Shown here in pieces: positions 31,334 through 44,981 of a stretch of 64,000 nt of DNA. The number at the start of each line of letters is the position of its first letter. The first letter of the stretch is position 1. Source of the DNA: Cellulomonas humilata (GTDB taxonomy: Bacteria > Actinomycetota > Actinomycetes > Actinomycetales > Cellulomonadaceae); the NCBI RefSeq assembly GCF_030814415.1, contig NZ_JAUSVB010000004.1, positions 310,001 to 374,000 on the forward strand, written 5' to 3'. Under the pieces are notes generated by a model. That model ran no database searches, was not told the origin of the DNA, and saw only the letters and a program-made list of their open reading frames with translations. Made by a program: the position numbers and the translations under genes.

Positions 31334-31915
31334 TCACGGACGCGTAGACCCGGCGGCGGCCTGCCGCGCGGCGGTCTCGAGCTGCTCGCGGTAGGCCGGC
31401 CAGTCGATCGTGGGGATGTTCGGGTCGTCCCGCCGGCTCCCGACGGAGCCGTCGACGAGCTCGCGCACGATGTCGGCGTGGCCGGCGTGCCGGGCCGTCT
31501 CGACGCACATGTGGACGAGCATCTGGTGCAACGTCACGTCCCGGCGGTCCCCCCACCACGGCACCACCCCGGGCGCGTCCAGCGGCAGCGCCTCGATCGT
31601 CGCGTCGGTGTGGGCCGCCGAGAACTCGTGGAGCTCCAGGATCTCCTCGCGGGACTCGTCGGCGGTCGCCCACATGTCCGCGTTGACCTCCGCATTCTCG
31701 GCGTCCCACGGGAGGTCCCGTCCGCTCGGGCGCCCGAACACGACCCCGAAGTAGCCGAGCTGGACGCTGGCGACGTGCTTGACCAGCCCGAGCAGGTTGG
31801 TCCCGGTGGGGGTCATGGGCCGTCGGATGTCGTACTCACCGAGACCGTCGAGCTTGCCCGCGAGGCTGGTGCGCTGAGCGCGCAGGTACCGGTGCAGCGT
31901 GTCCTTGTCGTCCAT
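31334..31915 (-). CDS. DinB family protein (DUF664)
   Basis: 193 aa four-helix protein. DUF664 features: RRPMTPTGTNLLGLVKHVASVQLGYFGVVFGR with the first metal-type His, and LHQMLVHMCVETARHAGHADIVRELVDG with the paired His residues of the DinB/YfiT fold, ideally placed for Ni/Zn binding. It may be a thiol-dependent transferase, but the role is unknown. No ribosome site; CATAGT lies exactly 6 nt before the ATG, pointing to leaderless translation. Divergent from the alpha/beta hydrolase. Confidence 0.87.
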   Translation of the reverse strand: MDDKDTLHRYLRAQRTSLAGKLDGLGEYDIRRPMTPTGTNLLGLVKHVASVQLGYFGVVFGRPSGRDLPWDAENAEVNADMWATADESREEILELHEFSAAHTDATIEALPLDAPGVVPWWGDRRDVTLHQMLVHMCVETARHAGHADIVRELVDGSVGSRRDDPNIPTIDWPAYREQLETAARQAAAGSTRP

Positions 31916-31921
31916 CCCGCC

Positions 31922-31947
31922 ACTATGCCGTGCACGCTGCGTACTGT
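31922..31947. promoter_or_regulatory. Back-to-back -10 elements for two divergent leaderless genes
   Basis: Minus-strand CATAGT (31922-31927) is 6 nt from the DinB ATG at 31915; plus-strand TACTGT (31942-31947) is 6 nt from GTG 31954. The two -35 regions must overlap the opposite gene's promoter or coding start, so the promoters should interfere. Confidence 0.55.
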
Positions 31948-31953
31948 CCGGGT

Positions 31954-32700
31954 GTGGAGACCCTCCGGTACGGCACCCACCCCGACCAGGTCGTCGACGT
32001 CACCCTCCCGCCGGGAACGACCCGACCGCCGCTCGTCGTGCTGCTGCACGGCGGCTTCTGGCGCGTCGCGTACGACCGGGCACATCTGGGCGCCGTCGTC
32101 GACGCGCTGACGGCCGAGGGTCTCGCCGTCGCGAACGTCGAGTACCGCCGGGTCGGCGGTGGCGGGGGCTGGCCGTCGACCTTCACCGACGTCGCCGCGG
32201 CGATCGATGCGGTGCAGGTCGCGCTCGCCGACCGTGTCGACCTGGGGTCCGTCGCCTACGTCGGGCACTCGGCCGGTGGCCACCTGGCCCTGTGGGCCGC
32301 CGTGCGGAACCAGCTCCCCGCCGGTGCGCCCGGGCGCACGGGACGCGCACCGCTGGTCCGCGCGGTGGTGGCCCTGGCACCGGCCGCCGACCTGGCTGCG
32401 GTGGACCGGCTCGGCCTGAGCGACGGGGTGGTCCGCGAGCTGCTCGGCGGCAGCCCGACCGCCGTGCCCGACCGGTTCGCCGCCACCGACCCCGCCGCGA
32501 TCGGCAGCCCGGCCGCCACCACCGTCGTCGTGCACGGCCCCCTCGACGACGTCGTGCCCATCGAGGTGGCGCGGAGCTACTGCGACCGGGCCGGGGTCTC
32601 GCTCGTCGAGGTCCCCGGCATCGGGCACTTCGAGCTGATCGAACCCGCCTCGGCGGCGTGGCCGGTCGTCCTCGCCGTGCTGCGGGACGTGATGGGCTGA
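31954..32700 (+). CDS. Alpha/beta hydrolase, kynurenine-formamidase-like
   Basis: 248 aa. HGGFWR forms the oxyanion-hole HGG-x-W motif of formamidase/carboxylesterase-like hydrolases; the nucleophile elbow is GHSAGGHLALW, the acid is likely in HGPLDDVVP and the His in GIGHFELI. GTG 31954 is chosen over GTG 31930 because TACTGT lies 6 nt upstream. No other kynurenine-pathway gene is nearby, so the substrate is open. Methyltransferase gene follows 56 nt downstream. Confidence 0.82.
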   Translation: METLRYGTHPDQVVDVTLPPGTTRPPLVVLLHGGFWRVAYDRAHLGAVVDALTAEGLAVANVEYRRVGGGGGWPSTFTDVAAAIDAVQVALADRVDLGSVAYVGHSAGGHLALWAAVRNQLPAGAPGRTGRAPLVRAVVALAPAADLAAVDRLGLSDGVVRELLGGSPTAVPDRFAATDPAAIGSPAATTVVVHGPLDDVVPIEVARSYCDRAGVSLVEVPGIGHFELIEPASAAWPVVLAVLRDVMG

Positions 32701-32756
32701 CGCAGCCCCGCGCACAGGGCCAGACTCGGGAGATCTGCGCATCGCCGGGAGGAACC

Positions 32757-33866
32757 ATGAGCACCGACCTGTTCGAGACCCCAGCTGCCGACGCCGAGGC
32801 CGCGGCTTTCGCCGACAGGCTCCTGGCCGCCACCCTCGGCGGGATGGACCTGGTCGCGATCCATCTCGGCCGCAGCCTCGGCTGGTACCAGGCGCTCGTC
32901 GACGACGGGCCGCTCACCTCCGTCGACCTGGCAGCCAGCACGGGCACCCAGGAGCGCTACGCGCGTGAGTGGCTGGAGCAGCAGGCCGTGGGGGGCTGGT
33001 TGCTCGTGGAGGACGACCCGGCTCTCGGCGCGACCCTGCGTGGGTACCGCGTCGCACCCGGGGTTGTCCCCGTCCTGACCGATCCCGACAGTCCGCTGCA
33101 CGTGGCACCCGTCGCCGGGTTCGTCATCGCGGCGTGCCGTCGGATCGACGACCTCGCGGCCGCCTCCCGGACGGGCGGCGGTGTCAGCTGGTCGCAGTTC
33201 GGGGACGACGCCCGCACCGCCCAGGCCGCGCTCAACCGCCCGCTCTTCCTGGACGAGCTGCCCCGTCAGATCGTCCCGACGATCGCCGAGCTGCACGCCC
33301 GCCTCCAGGGAGCGGCGCGTGTCGCGGACATCGGCACCGGCGAGGGATGGTCGTCGATCGGCCTGGCGGCCGCGTTCCCGACGGCGACGTTCGAGGGGTT
33401 CGATGTCGACGAGCCGTCCGTGGCGGCCGCGAGCAGGCACGCCGCCGACCGCGGGCTCGACGGCCGCGTCGCGTTCTCGGCCGTCGACGCCGCCCGGCTG
33501 CGCGAGAGCCGCGCGGGCGCGTTCGACGTCGTGATGGCCTACGAGTGCGTCCACGACATGCCCGACCCGGTCGCTGTCCTCGCGGCGATGCGGGCGATCG
33601 CGCGCGACGACGGCTACGTGCTGGTCATGGACGAGCGGACCGCGGAGTCCTTCGCGGCACCCGCCGACCCCGTGGAGCGGCTGCTGTACGGGTACTCGAT
33701 CGTGTGCTGCCTGCCGGACGGTCTCTCGACCCCGGGCGGCGTCGGGACGGGGACCGTCATGCGCCCGTCCGTGCTCGCCGGCTACGCCGCGTCAGCCGGG
33801 TTCTCGAGCGTCGAGGTCCTCCCGGTCGACCACGAGATGTTCCGGTTCTACCGGCTCCACCTCTGA
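32757..33866 (+). CDS. Methyltransferase with N-terminal winged-helix domain (Rv2258c-like)
   Basis: 369 aa. Residues about 15-110 form a winged-helix dimerisation-type domain (LGRSLGWYQALVDDGPLTSVDLAASTGTQERYAREWLEQQAVGGWL); the SAM domain follows: VADIGTGEGWSSIGLAAAFP (motif I), FEGFDVDEPSVAAA, VVMAYECVHDMPDPVAVLAAMRAI and GYVLVMDE. This arrangement matches the mycobacterial Rv2258c-type methyltransferases. Substrate unknown. GGAGG upstream of the ATG. Its last 75 nt overlap the convergent MFS gene. Confidence 0.85.
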   Translation: MSTDLFETPAADAEAAAFADRLLAATLGGMDLVAIHLGRSLGWYQALVDDGPLTSVDLAASTGTQERYAREWLEQQAVGGWLLVEDDPALGATLRGYRVAPGVVPVLTDPDSPLHVAPVAGFVIAACRRIDDLAAASRTGGGVSWSQFGDDARTAQAALNRPLFLDELPRQIVPTIAELHARLQGAARVADIGTGEGWSSIGLAAAFPTATFEGFDVDEPSVAAASRHAADRGLDGRVAFSAVDAARLRESRAGAFDVVMAYECVHDMPDPVAVLAAMRAIARDDGYVLVMDERTAESFAAPADPVERLLYGYSIVCCLPDGLSTPGGVGTGTVMRPSVLAGYAASAGFSSVEVLPVDHEMFRFYRLHL

Positions 33867-35495
33867 CGGCGTCCCGTCGGGTGGCGCGGCCGCGCCGGCC
33901 GGTTCCGACCCCACCGGTGCGGTGGGCAGCAGGCGCGAGAAGTAGAGCGCGAGGGCCGCGATCACGGCGAGCACGGCGAGGCTCGCGCGCAGGGCGTCGA
34001 TCCGCGCGGACTCGTTCTCGGCGACCACGGCGTCGACCTCGTCGGCCGGGAGCCCAGCCTCCTCGAGCGCCGTCTCCAGCTGCGCGTCCGAGACGAAGGG
34101 CACGCCCGACGCCAGCTGCACGCTCGCGGTCTGAGATACCTCGGCACTGACCTCGGGGTTGGAGCCGAGGCCGACGAGCAGGGTCGAGGTCAGCGTCGCG
34201 ATGAGGATCGACCCGGCGACCGCGGTCCCCAGCGACGCCCCCAGGTTGGTCATCGTGTTCTGCACGCCGCCGACGTCGCCCGCGTCCTTGTCCGCCACGG
34301 CCGAGACGGTGATCGCCCCGAGCTGCGACGACAGCGCACCGACGCCGAACCCGGCCAACAGCAGCGGGACGGCGACGATCTCCGCGCCGGCACCCACCTC
34401 GAGCGCACCCATGAGCGCGACGATGCCCAGCAGCATGCTCACCAGGCCCCAGCGGACCACCTCGCGCGGGGAGGCGGTCGGGAAGAACCGCGGGATGCCC
34501 ACGGCGGCGACCAGCAGCGACACCGACAGCGGGAGCAGCCGCACGCCCGTCTGCAGGGCGGTCAGGCCCAGCGCGATCGACAGGAAGAGCGGCACCACGA
34601 AGAACAGCCCCGCCTGGATCATGAACTGGAAGAAGAACATCGTCAGGCCGCCGGCCAGCCGGGCGTTGCGCAGCATCGCGGGACGCACCAGCGGTTCACG
34701 ACCGCGGGCGACCATCCGGTTCTCCCACGAGAAGAACAGCCGCAGCACCACCATGCCGGCCACGACCAGCCAGATGGTGGGTGAGAGTCCGAGCCATGAC
34801 GGGCCGCCCTCACGCGTGAGCACCCACCCCCACTCCCCCGAGCGCAGCACACCGAAGACCGCCAGCCCGAGGCCCAGGGCGGACAGGACGGAGCCGACGT
34901 AGTCGAGCCGGAACCGTGCCTCCGGCTCGGCGTCCGCCACCTTCCGGGTGAGCGCGAGGATGCCGATGACCAGCACGACCTCGCCCGCGAACACGTAGCG
35001 CCAGGTCCAGTAGGTGGTGACGAACCCGCCGATCAGCGGCCCGGCCGCCACCGCGATGGCGCCCGCAGAGGCGACCAGCCCGTAGGCCCTCGGTCGGTCC
35101 TTCGACGCGAAGTTCGACGCCACGAGCGCGACGATCGCGGGCATGATCAGCGCCGCCCCGAGCCCCTCCAGCACCGACCAGCCGATGATCAGCACCGTGA
35201 GGCTCTGCGCGATCGACGTGACGAACGAGCCGCACGCGTAGATCACGCACCCGATGGCGAACGCCCGCCGTCGGCCGATCAGGCTCCCGATCTTCCCGCC
35301 GGTGATCATCATGCTGGCCATGACGAGCGTGTAGAGCGTGATGGCGGTCTGGATGCCCGTCACGGTCGTCCCGACGTCCTCGGCCACCTGGGCGATGGAC
35401 ACGTTCATCACCGAGCTGTCGAGCGTCATGAGGAACTGCGCCGTGGCGAGCGTGAACAGGACGAGCCCTGCAGCTCCGCCGGTCTTCTGGGTCAT
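33792..35495 (-). CDS. MFS exporter, DHA2 (14-TM drug:H+ antiporter) family
   Basis: 567 aa with 14 hydrophobic segments. Motif A GGKIGSLIGRRRAF between TM2 and TM3, motif C-like LVASAGAIAVAAGPLIGGFV in TM5, and the start LATAQFLMTLDSSVMNVSIAQVAEDVGTT (motif D1) identify the EmrB/QacA group. It exports an unknown drug or metabolite in exchange for protons. A long external loop precedes the last TM and a disordered acidic tail (PDGTPSEVEPVEPEHLVVDRED) ends it; that tail overlaps the methyltransferase gene. No regulator gene is adjacent. Confidence 0.92.
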   Translation of the reverse strand: MTQKTGGAAGLVLFTLATAQFLMTLDSSVMNVSIAQVAEDVGTTVTGIQTAITLYTLVMASMMITGGKIGSLIGRRRAFAIGCVIYACGSFVTSIAQSLTVLIIGWSVLEGLGAALIMPAIVALVASNFASKDRPRAYGLVASAGAIAVAAGPLIGGFVTTYWTWRYVFAGEVVLVIGILALTRKVADAEPEARFRLDYVGSVLSALGLGLAVFGVLRSGEWGWVLTREGGPSWLGLSPTIWLVVAGMVVLRLFFSWENRMVARGREPLVRPAMLRNARLAGGLTMFFFQFMIQAGLFFVVPLFLSIALGLTALQTGVRLLPLSVSLLVAAVGIPRFFPTASPREVVRWGLVSMLLGIVALMGALEVGAGAEIVAVPLLLAGFGVGALSSQLGAITVSAVADKDAGDVGGVQNTMTNLGASLGTAVAGSILIATLTSTLLVGLGSNPEVSAEVSQTASVQLASGVPFVSDAQLETALEEAGLPADEVDAVVAENESARIDALRASLAVLAVIAALALYFSRLLPTAPVGSEPAGAAAPPDGTPSEVEPVEPEHLVVDREDLDAREPG

Positions 35496-35621
35496 CGGGC
35501 ACCGCTCCCCATCTGCACCACGTCCTCCGTGCCCGGACGACTGGACCCCAGAGGTATCACCACCAGCCCGTTCACCGCTACGGACCAGGCGCTACGCTGC
35601 CGGAAACCGAGGGGGTGGGCA

Positions 35622-36311
35622 GTGGGCGAGACGGCTGAGCCTGCGCAGGTCACAGAGTCCGGCTGGTATCGCCATCTCGACCTGATCGCGACGATCCTGC
35701 TGGCCGTCGCGACGGTTCTCACCGCCTGGTCGGCGTTCCAGAGCAGCCAGTGGGGCGGCGTCCAGGCGATCGCCTACAGCGCCGCCGCACGCGAACGCGC
35801 CGAGTCGAACCAGGCCGCGACCCTCGCCGGCCAGCAGACGACCATCGACGTGCTGCTGTTCACGGACTGGCTCGCTGCCCTGCACGCCGAGGGTGACGCG
35901 GTCCTCCCCGAGCCGTACGTGCCCGACCCGGACCAGTACTCCGGGTTCCTGTTCGAACGGTTCCGGGCCGAGTTCCAGCCCGCCGTGCACGCCTGGTTGG
36001 CCGAGGACCCGCTCACGGACCCCGACGCGCCCCCCAGCCCGTTCGCGATGGACGAGTACGTGCTGGCCTCGACCACCGAGTCGGTCAGGCTCGACAAGGC
36101 GTCCGAGCGTTCCGCCGCCGAGGCCCGGCTCGCCATCGAGCGCAAGGACCGCTACGTGCTGGCCACCGTCCTGTGCGCGTCGGTGCTCTTCTTCTCCGGC
36201 ATCGGCTCCAAGCTGGGCTCCCCGCGCAAGCGCACCGCGATGATCGCGATCGGCGGCGTCGTCCTGCTCACCACCGTGGCTGTGCTCGTGACGTTCCCCG
36301 TCCAGGTCTGA
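35622..36311 (+). CDS. Membrane protein with large central loop, unknown
   Basis: 229 aa. One TM near residues 20-40 (LIATILLAVATVLTAWSAF) followed by FQSSQWGGVQAIAYSAAARERAES, a central helical region of about 110 residues, then two C-terminal TMs (YVLATVLCASVLFFSGIGS and AMIAIGGVVLLTTVAVLVTF). The W-x-A-x-Q-S-x-Q-W pattern after TM1 resembles a group of uncharacterised bacterial membrane proteins often annotated hypothetical. GTG at 35622 has a G-rich ribosome site; a TACGCT -10-like element lies about 24 nt upstream. The 126 nt to the MFS start hold no other clear feature. Confidence 0.75.
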   Translation: MGETAEPAQVTESGWYRHLDLIATILLAVATVLTAWSAFQSSQWGGVQAIAYSAAARERAESNQAATLAGQQTTIDVLLFTDWLAALHAEGDAVLPEPYVPDPDQYSGFLFERFRAEFQPAVHAWLAEDPLTDPDAPPSPFAMDEYVLASTTESVRLDKASERSAAEARLAIERKDRYVLATVLCASVLFFSGIGSKLGSPRKRTAMIAIGGVVLLTTVAVLVTFPVQV

Positions 36312-36327
36312 GACGCGCCCCGGACGG

Positions 36328-36362
36328 CGTTCGGCCCCGCGTACGGGGCGCGGGGCCGAACG
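36328..36362. terminator. Bidirectional terminator hairpin between membrane-protein gene and pyk
   Basis: CGTTCGGCCCCGCG (36328-36341) and CGCGGGGCCGAACG (36349-36362) form a perfect 14-bp stem with a 7-nt loop, between the convergent stops at 36311 and 36388. No T-tract on either side. Confidence 0.8.
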
Positions 36363-36387
36363 GGTCGTGCGACGAGGCGAGAAGGCG

Positions 36388-37824
36388 TCAGGCGATGCGC
36401 CCGGTCACGTTCTCCTCGTCACCGATCTTGTGCACGACGATCGAGTTGGTCGAGCCGACGACGCCCACCGGAGCACCGGCGACGACGACGACGTAGTCGC
36501 CGACCTCGGCCAGACCGTTGGCGCGCAGCGTGGAATCCACCTGGCTCACCATCGCGTCGGTGTTCTCGACCGACGGCACGCGGTACGTCTGCACACCCCA
36601 GCTGAGCGACAGGACGTTGCGCACGTCGTCGACCGGCGTGAACGCCAGCAGCGGGATCGCGGAGCGCAGACGCGACATGCGCCGCGCCGAGTCGCCCGAC
36701 TGCGTGAACGTCACCAGGTACTTGACGTCGAGCGTCTCGCCGATCTCGGCGGCCGCCCGGGTGATCGCACCACCGCGGGTGTGCGGCGTCGAGCCCAGGG
36801 GCGCGATGCGCTCGCGGCCCAGCTCCTCGGTCGCCTCGATGATCCGCGCCATCGTGCGCACGGTCTCGATCGGGTAGTCGCCCACGCTGGTCTCGCCCGA
36901 GAGCATGACCGCGTCGGCACCGTCGAGCACCGCGTTGGCGCAGTCCGAGGTCTCGGCGCGGGTGGGCCGCGGGTTGTTGGTCATGGACTCGAGCACCTGC
37001 GTGGCCACGATGACGGGCTTGGCGTTGCGGCGGGCCAGCTCGACGGCGCGCTTCTGCACCAGCGGCACCTGCTCGAGCGGCAGCTCGACGCCCAGGTCAC
37101 CACGGGCCACCATGATGCCGTCGAACGCCGCGATGATCTCGGCGAGGTTCTCGACGGCCTGCGGCTTCTCGATCTTGGCGATCACCGGGACGACCCGGTT
37201 CTCCTCCTCCATGATCCGGCGCACGTCGTCGTAGTCGGCGGCGGAGCGAACGAACGACAGCGCGATGATGTCGGCGCCGACGTTGAGGGCCCAGCGCAGG
37301 TCGTCCGCGTCCTTGTCGCTCATCGCGGGCACGGAGACGGCCACGCCCGGCAGGTTGAGGCCCTTGTTGTTGGAGACGGTGCCGGGGACCTCGACGCGGG
37401 TGACCACGCGGGGGCCCTCGACGGCGGTCACGCGGACCAGGACCTTGCCGTCGTCGATGAGGATCGGGTCGCCGACGCGCGCGTCGTCCGTGAGCCCCTT
37501 GTGGGTCGTGGAGACGAGCTCCTTGGTGCCCTCGACGTCCTCGGTCGTGATGGTGAAGGTGTCACCGACGGCGAGGTCGTGCTTGCCCTCGGTGAACCGG
37601 CCGAGGCGGATCTTCGGACCCTGCAGGTCGACCAGCACGGCGACGGAGCGCCCGGACGCCTTCGCGGCGGCGCGGACGTTGTCGTACACGCGCTTGTGGA
37701 CCTCGGTGTCGCCGTGGCTGCGGTTGAGCCGCGCCACGTCCATCCCGGCGTCGACGAGGGCCTGGATCTGCTCGGCAGACTCTGTGGCGGGGCCGATGGT
37801 ACAAACGATCTTTGCTCTACGCAT
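36388..37824 (-). CDS. pyk: Pyruvate kinase
   Basis: 478 aa, full family length. It converts PEP and ADP to pyruvate and ATP in glycolysis. KIVCTIGPAT N-terminus, NRSHGD (N-x-S for K+ site), catalytic Lys in IAKIEKPQAVEN, Mg2+-binding MVARGDLGVELPLEQVP, TNNPRPTRAETSDCANAVLDGADAVMLSGETS and the C-terminal allosteric domain are complete. The transcript appears leaderless: TAGGCT (37832-37837) ends 7 nt before the ATG and no ribosome site is present. A strong hairpin ends the gene. Confidence 0.97.
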   Translation of the reverse strand: MRRAKIVCTIGPATESAEQIQALVDAGMDVARLNRSHGDTEVHKRVYDNVRAAAKASGRSVAVLVDLQGPKIRLGRFTEGKHDLAVGDTFTITTEDVEGTKELVSTTHKGLTDDARVGDPILIDDGKVLVRVTAVEGPRVVTRVEVPGTVSNNKGLNLPGVAVSVPAMSDKDADDLRWALNVGADIIALSFVRSAADYDDVRRIMEEENRVVPVIAKIEKPQAVENLAEIIAAFDGIMVARGDLGVELPLEQVPLVQKRAVELARRNAKPVIVATQVLESMTNNPRPTRAETSDCANAVLDGADAVMLSGETSVGDYPIETVRTMARIIEATEELGRERIAPLGSTPHTRGGAITRAAAEIGETLDVKYLVTFTQSGDSARRMSRLRSAIPLLAFTPVDDVRNVLSLSWGVQTYRVPSVENTDAMVSQVDSTLRANGLAEVGDYVVVVAGAPVGVVGSTNSIVVHKIGDEENVTGRIA

Positions 37825-37831
37825 GACAGCG

Positions 37832-37837
37832 AGCCTA
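37832..37837 (-). promoter_or_regulatory. -10 element of the leaderless pyk transcript
   Basis: Minus-strand TAGGCT, 7 nt before the pyk ATG. No convincing -35 hexamer at 17 nt. Confidence 0.5.
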
Positions 37838-37859
37838 TGCCTTTCGTGTTTTCACGGGA

Positions 37860-37880
37860 CGGACCGAAAGTCCCGGTCCG
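37860..37880 (-). terminator. Hairpin after gltD
   Basis: CGGACCG (37860-37866) pairs with CGGTCCG (37874-37880) around a 7-nt loop, 43 nt beyond the gltD stop and upstream of the pyk promoter. No T-tract. Confidence 0.5.
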
Positions 37881-37922
37881 ACCCTGTGGCCGGCCCGGTA
37901 CGCGACTCGGTCGGGGGTGGGT

Positions 37923-39381
37923 TCAGGGGCGCAGCGCCACGGTGCTGGCGGTGACGGGGGCCGGCAGCTCCGTGCTGCCCGACAGGTAGGTGTCGACGGC
38001 GGCCGCTGCTGCGCGGCCCTCGGCGATCGCCCACACGATGAGTGACTGCCCACGACCGGCGTCTCCCGCGACGAACACGCCGGGGACCGTCGTCGCGTAG
38101 TCGTCGGTCCGCGCGACCAGCCCGCGAGAGGTCAGCTCGATGCCGATCTGCTCCGTGAGCGGGTCGACCTCGGGGCCGGTGAAGCCCATCGCGACCAGGA
38201 CCAGGTCCGCCGGGATCTCGCGCTCCGTGCCCGGCGTGGGCACGCGGCGACCGTCGGAGAGGTACTCGGTCGTCGCCAGCGTCAGCGCGCGCACCGTGCC
38301 GGACTCGTCGCCGACGAACTCGACGGTGGACGCGAGGTAGTCGCGGTCCCCGCCCTCGGCGTGCGAGGACGAGACCTCGAACAGGATCGGGTCCGTGGGC
38401 CAGGGCTGGTGCTCGGGACGCTCCTGCGGCGGGCGCTTGCCGATGGCGAGCGTCGTCACCGACGCCGCACCCTGACGGAGCGCGGTGCCGAGGCAGTCCG
38501 AGCCGGTGTCGCCGCCGCCGATGATGATGACGTGCTTGCCGGTGGCCGTGATCTGGTCCGCGACCGGCTTGCCCGCCGCCACCGCGTTGGCCTGGTGCAG
38601 GAACTCCATGGCGACGTGCACGCCGCCCAGCTCCTTGCCCGGCACCCGCAGCTCGCGGGGCACGGTCGCGCCCGTGGCGATCACGATCGCGTCGTACCGC
38701 GCCTGCAGCTGCGGCCACGTCACGTCCCGACCCACCTCGACGCCCGGGCGGAACCGGGTGCCCTCGCCCTCCATCTGGGCCAGACGGCGGTCGATGTGGA
38801 CCTTCTCCAGCTTGAAGTCCGGCACGCCGTAGCGCAGCAGGCCGCCGATGGCGTCGTCCCGCTCGTACACCGCGACGGTGTGCCCCGCCCGGGTCAGCTG
38901 CTGCGCGGCGGCCAGGCCGGCCGGGCCGGAGCCGACGACCGCGACCGTGTGACCGGTCAGGCGCTGCGGGACCTGCGGGGTCACGTAGCCACGCTCGAAC
39001 GCCTCGTCGATGATCGAGACCTCGACGTTCTTGATGGTCACGGCCGGCTGGTTGATGCCCAGCACGCAGCTCGACTCGCACGGAGCCGGGCAGATGCGGC
39101 CCGTGAACTCCGGGAAGTTGTTGGTCGCGTGCAGCCGGTCGATGGCGTCCGACCACTGCCCGCGCCACACCAGGTCGTTCCACTCGGGGATGAGGTTCCC
39201 GAGCGGGCAGCCGTTGTGGCAGAACGGGATGCCGCAGTCCATGCAGCGCCCCGCCTGCTCCTTGAGGTACGGCTGGCCGTCCTGCAGGTTCTCGTGGACG
39301 TCCTTCCAGTCGCGCAGCCGGACCTCGACGGGGCGGTTGGGCGGGAGCTCACGGTCCCGCACCTTCAGGAAGCCGCGGGGG

Positions 39382-39389
<8 letters not shown>
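37923..39389 (-). CDS. gltD: Glutamate synthase small subunit
   Basis: 488 aa. Supplies electrons from NADPH to GltB for glutamate synthesis from glutamine and 2-oxoglutarate. N-terminal iron-sulfur Cys clusters [16 protein letters not shown] and CPAPCESSC, then FAD site [17 protein letters not shown] and NAD(P)H site [14 protein letters not shown], ending [22 protein letters not shown] at 39389 has GGAGG 6 nt upstream and overlaps the gltB stop by 8 nt. An in-frame ATG upstream would add residues unlike the family. Confidence 0.96.
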
Positions 39390-43947
<4,558 letters not shown>

Positions 43948-43951
43948 CTGC

Positions 43952-43982
43952 ACCGTCCTCACGGTCCCCGACAGGGTCGGGG
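43952..43982 (-). promoter_or_regulatory. Tandem hairpins in the gltB leader, ribosome site in a loop
   Basis: CCCCGAC (43966-43972) pairs with GTCGGGG (43976-43982) over a 3-nt loop. Immediately after it on the minus strand, ACCGT and ACGGT (within 43952-43965) form a 5-bp stem whose tetraloop is GAGG, the ribosome-binding core of gltB. Folding would restrict ribosome access. Function inferred. Confidence 0.45.
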
Positions 43983-44089
43983 AATTGCACGAACAAGGGG
44001 GGAACGGGGACGTCGTCGGCCCAGTCATGGTGACGATACAGCGCGGTGGATGGACCGCCCGCATCGGTGTGCGGAGCAGGGTGACCGTT

Positions 44090-44109
44090 CGCCCGCGGGT
44101 CAGCGGGCG
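44090..44109 (-). terminator. GC hairpin spanning the lgt stop codon
   Basis: CGCCCGC (44090-44096) and GCGGGCG (44103-44109) form 7 bp; the lgt stop TGA is inside the 6-nt loop. It may separate the trp-lgt transcripts from gltBD. Confidence 0.4.
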
Positions 44110-44981
44110 GGATCGGTCGCGATCTCCTCGTCGTCCTGCACTGTCGGGGGTGCCAGCAGGAGGGTCGTGTCACGTCCTGGGTGCCGGCGCCCGACCACAA
44201 CGAACGCTACCAGCGCCCCGAGGCCGACGATGATCGACGTCCAGACGTTGATCCGCAGGCCGCCGATCTCGTGCGCCGGGTCGATCCGGAGCATCTCGAT
44301 CCAGAGCCGCCCGCTGGTGTAGATCACGACGTAGAGCAGGAAGACGCGCCCGTAGCCGAGCTGGAGCTTGCGGTCGAGCCAGATCAGCAGGGCCGCACCG
44401 GCGAGGTTCCAGACCATCTCGTAGAGGAACGTCGGGTGGTACAGCGTGCCCGCGGGGTCACCGACGGGCATGTGGTCGGCGTCGATGCGCAGCCCCCAGG
44501 GCAGCGTGGTCGGGCTGCCGAACAGCTCCTGGTTGAACCAGTTGCCCAGCCTGCCGATCGCCTGGGCCACGAGCAGGCCGGGGGCCAGCGCGTCGGCCCA
44601 CGGGGCGAGCCTGACGCCCTGTCTGCGGCAGCCGATCCAGGCTCCGACTCCCCCGAGCGCGACGGCGCCCCAGATGCCGAGGCCGCCCTCCCAGATGTAC
44701 AGGGCGCGGATGGGCTCCCCACCGACGCCGAAGTACGCGTCGGGCGAGGTGATCACGTGGTAGATCCGGCCGCCGACGATGCCGAACGGCACGGCCCAGA
44801 ACGCGATCTCGAGGGTCGTGTCCGGCTCGCCGCCGCGCTCGACCCACCGACGCCGCGTCATCCACAGGGCGACGACGATGCCGAGCAGGATCGCGAACGC
44901 GTACGCGCGCAGCGGGAACGGTCCGAGGTGCCAGACGCCGGCCGGCGGGCTCGGGATCGCCAGCGGCAGCAGGGCGCTCAC
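44100..44981 (-). CDS. lgt: Prolipoprotein diacylglyceryl transferase
   Basis: 293 aa, seven TMs. Transfers diacylglycerol from phosphatidylglycerol to the lipobox Cys of prolipoproteins, including the four lipoproteins encoded in this window. Signature [19 protein letters not shown] with the essential Arg and Asn, [22 protein letters not shown] at the N-terminus (Tyr and the H/R-rich loop) and [15 protein letters not shown] 44981 overlaps the trpA stop (GTGA); location after trpA is usual in actinobacteria. Confidence 0.96.
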   Translation of the reverse strand: MSALLPLAIPSPPAGVWHLGPFPLRAYAFAILLGIVVALWMTRRRWVERGGEPDTTLEIAFWAVPFGIVGGRIYHVITSPDAYFGVGGEPIRALYIWEGGLGIWGAVALGGVGAWIGCRRQGVRLAPWADALAPGLLVAQAIGRLGNWFNQELFGSPTTLPWGLRIDADHMPVGDPAGTLYHPTFLYEMVWNLAGAALLIWLDRKLQLGYGRVFLLYVVIYTSGRLWIEMLRIDPAHEIGGLRINVWTSIIVGLGALVAFVVVGRRHPGRDTTLLLAPPTVQDDEEIATDPAR

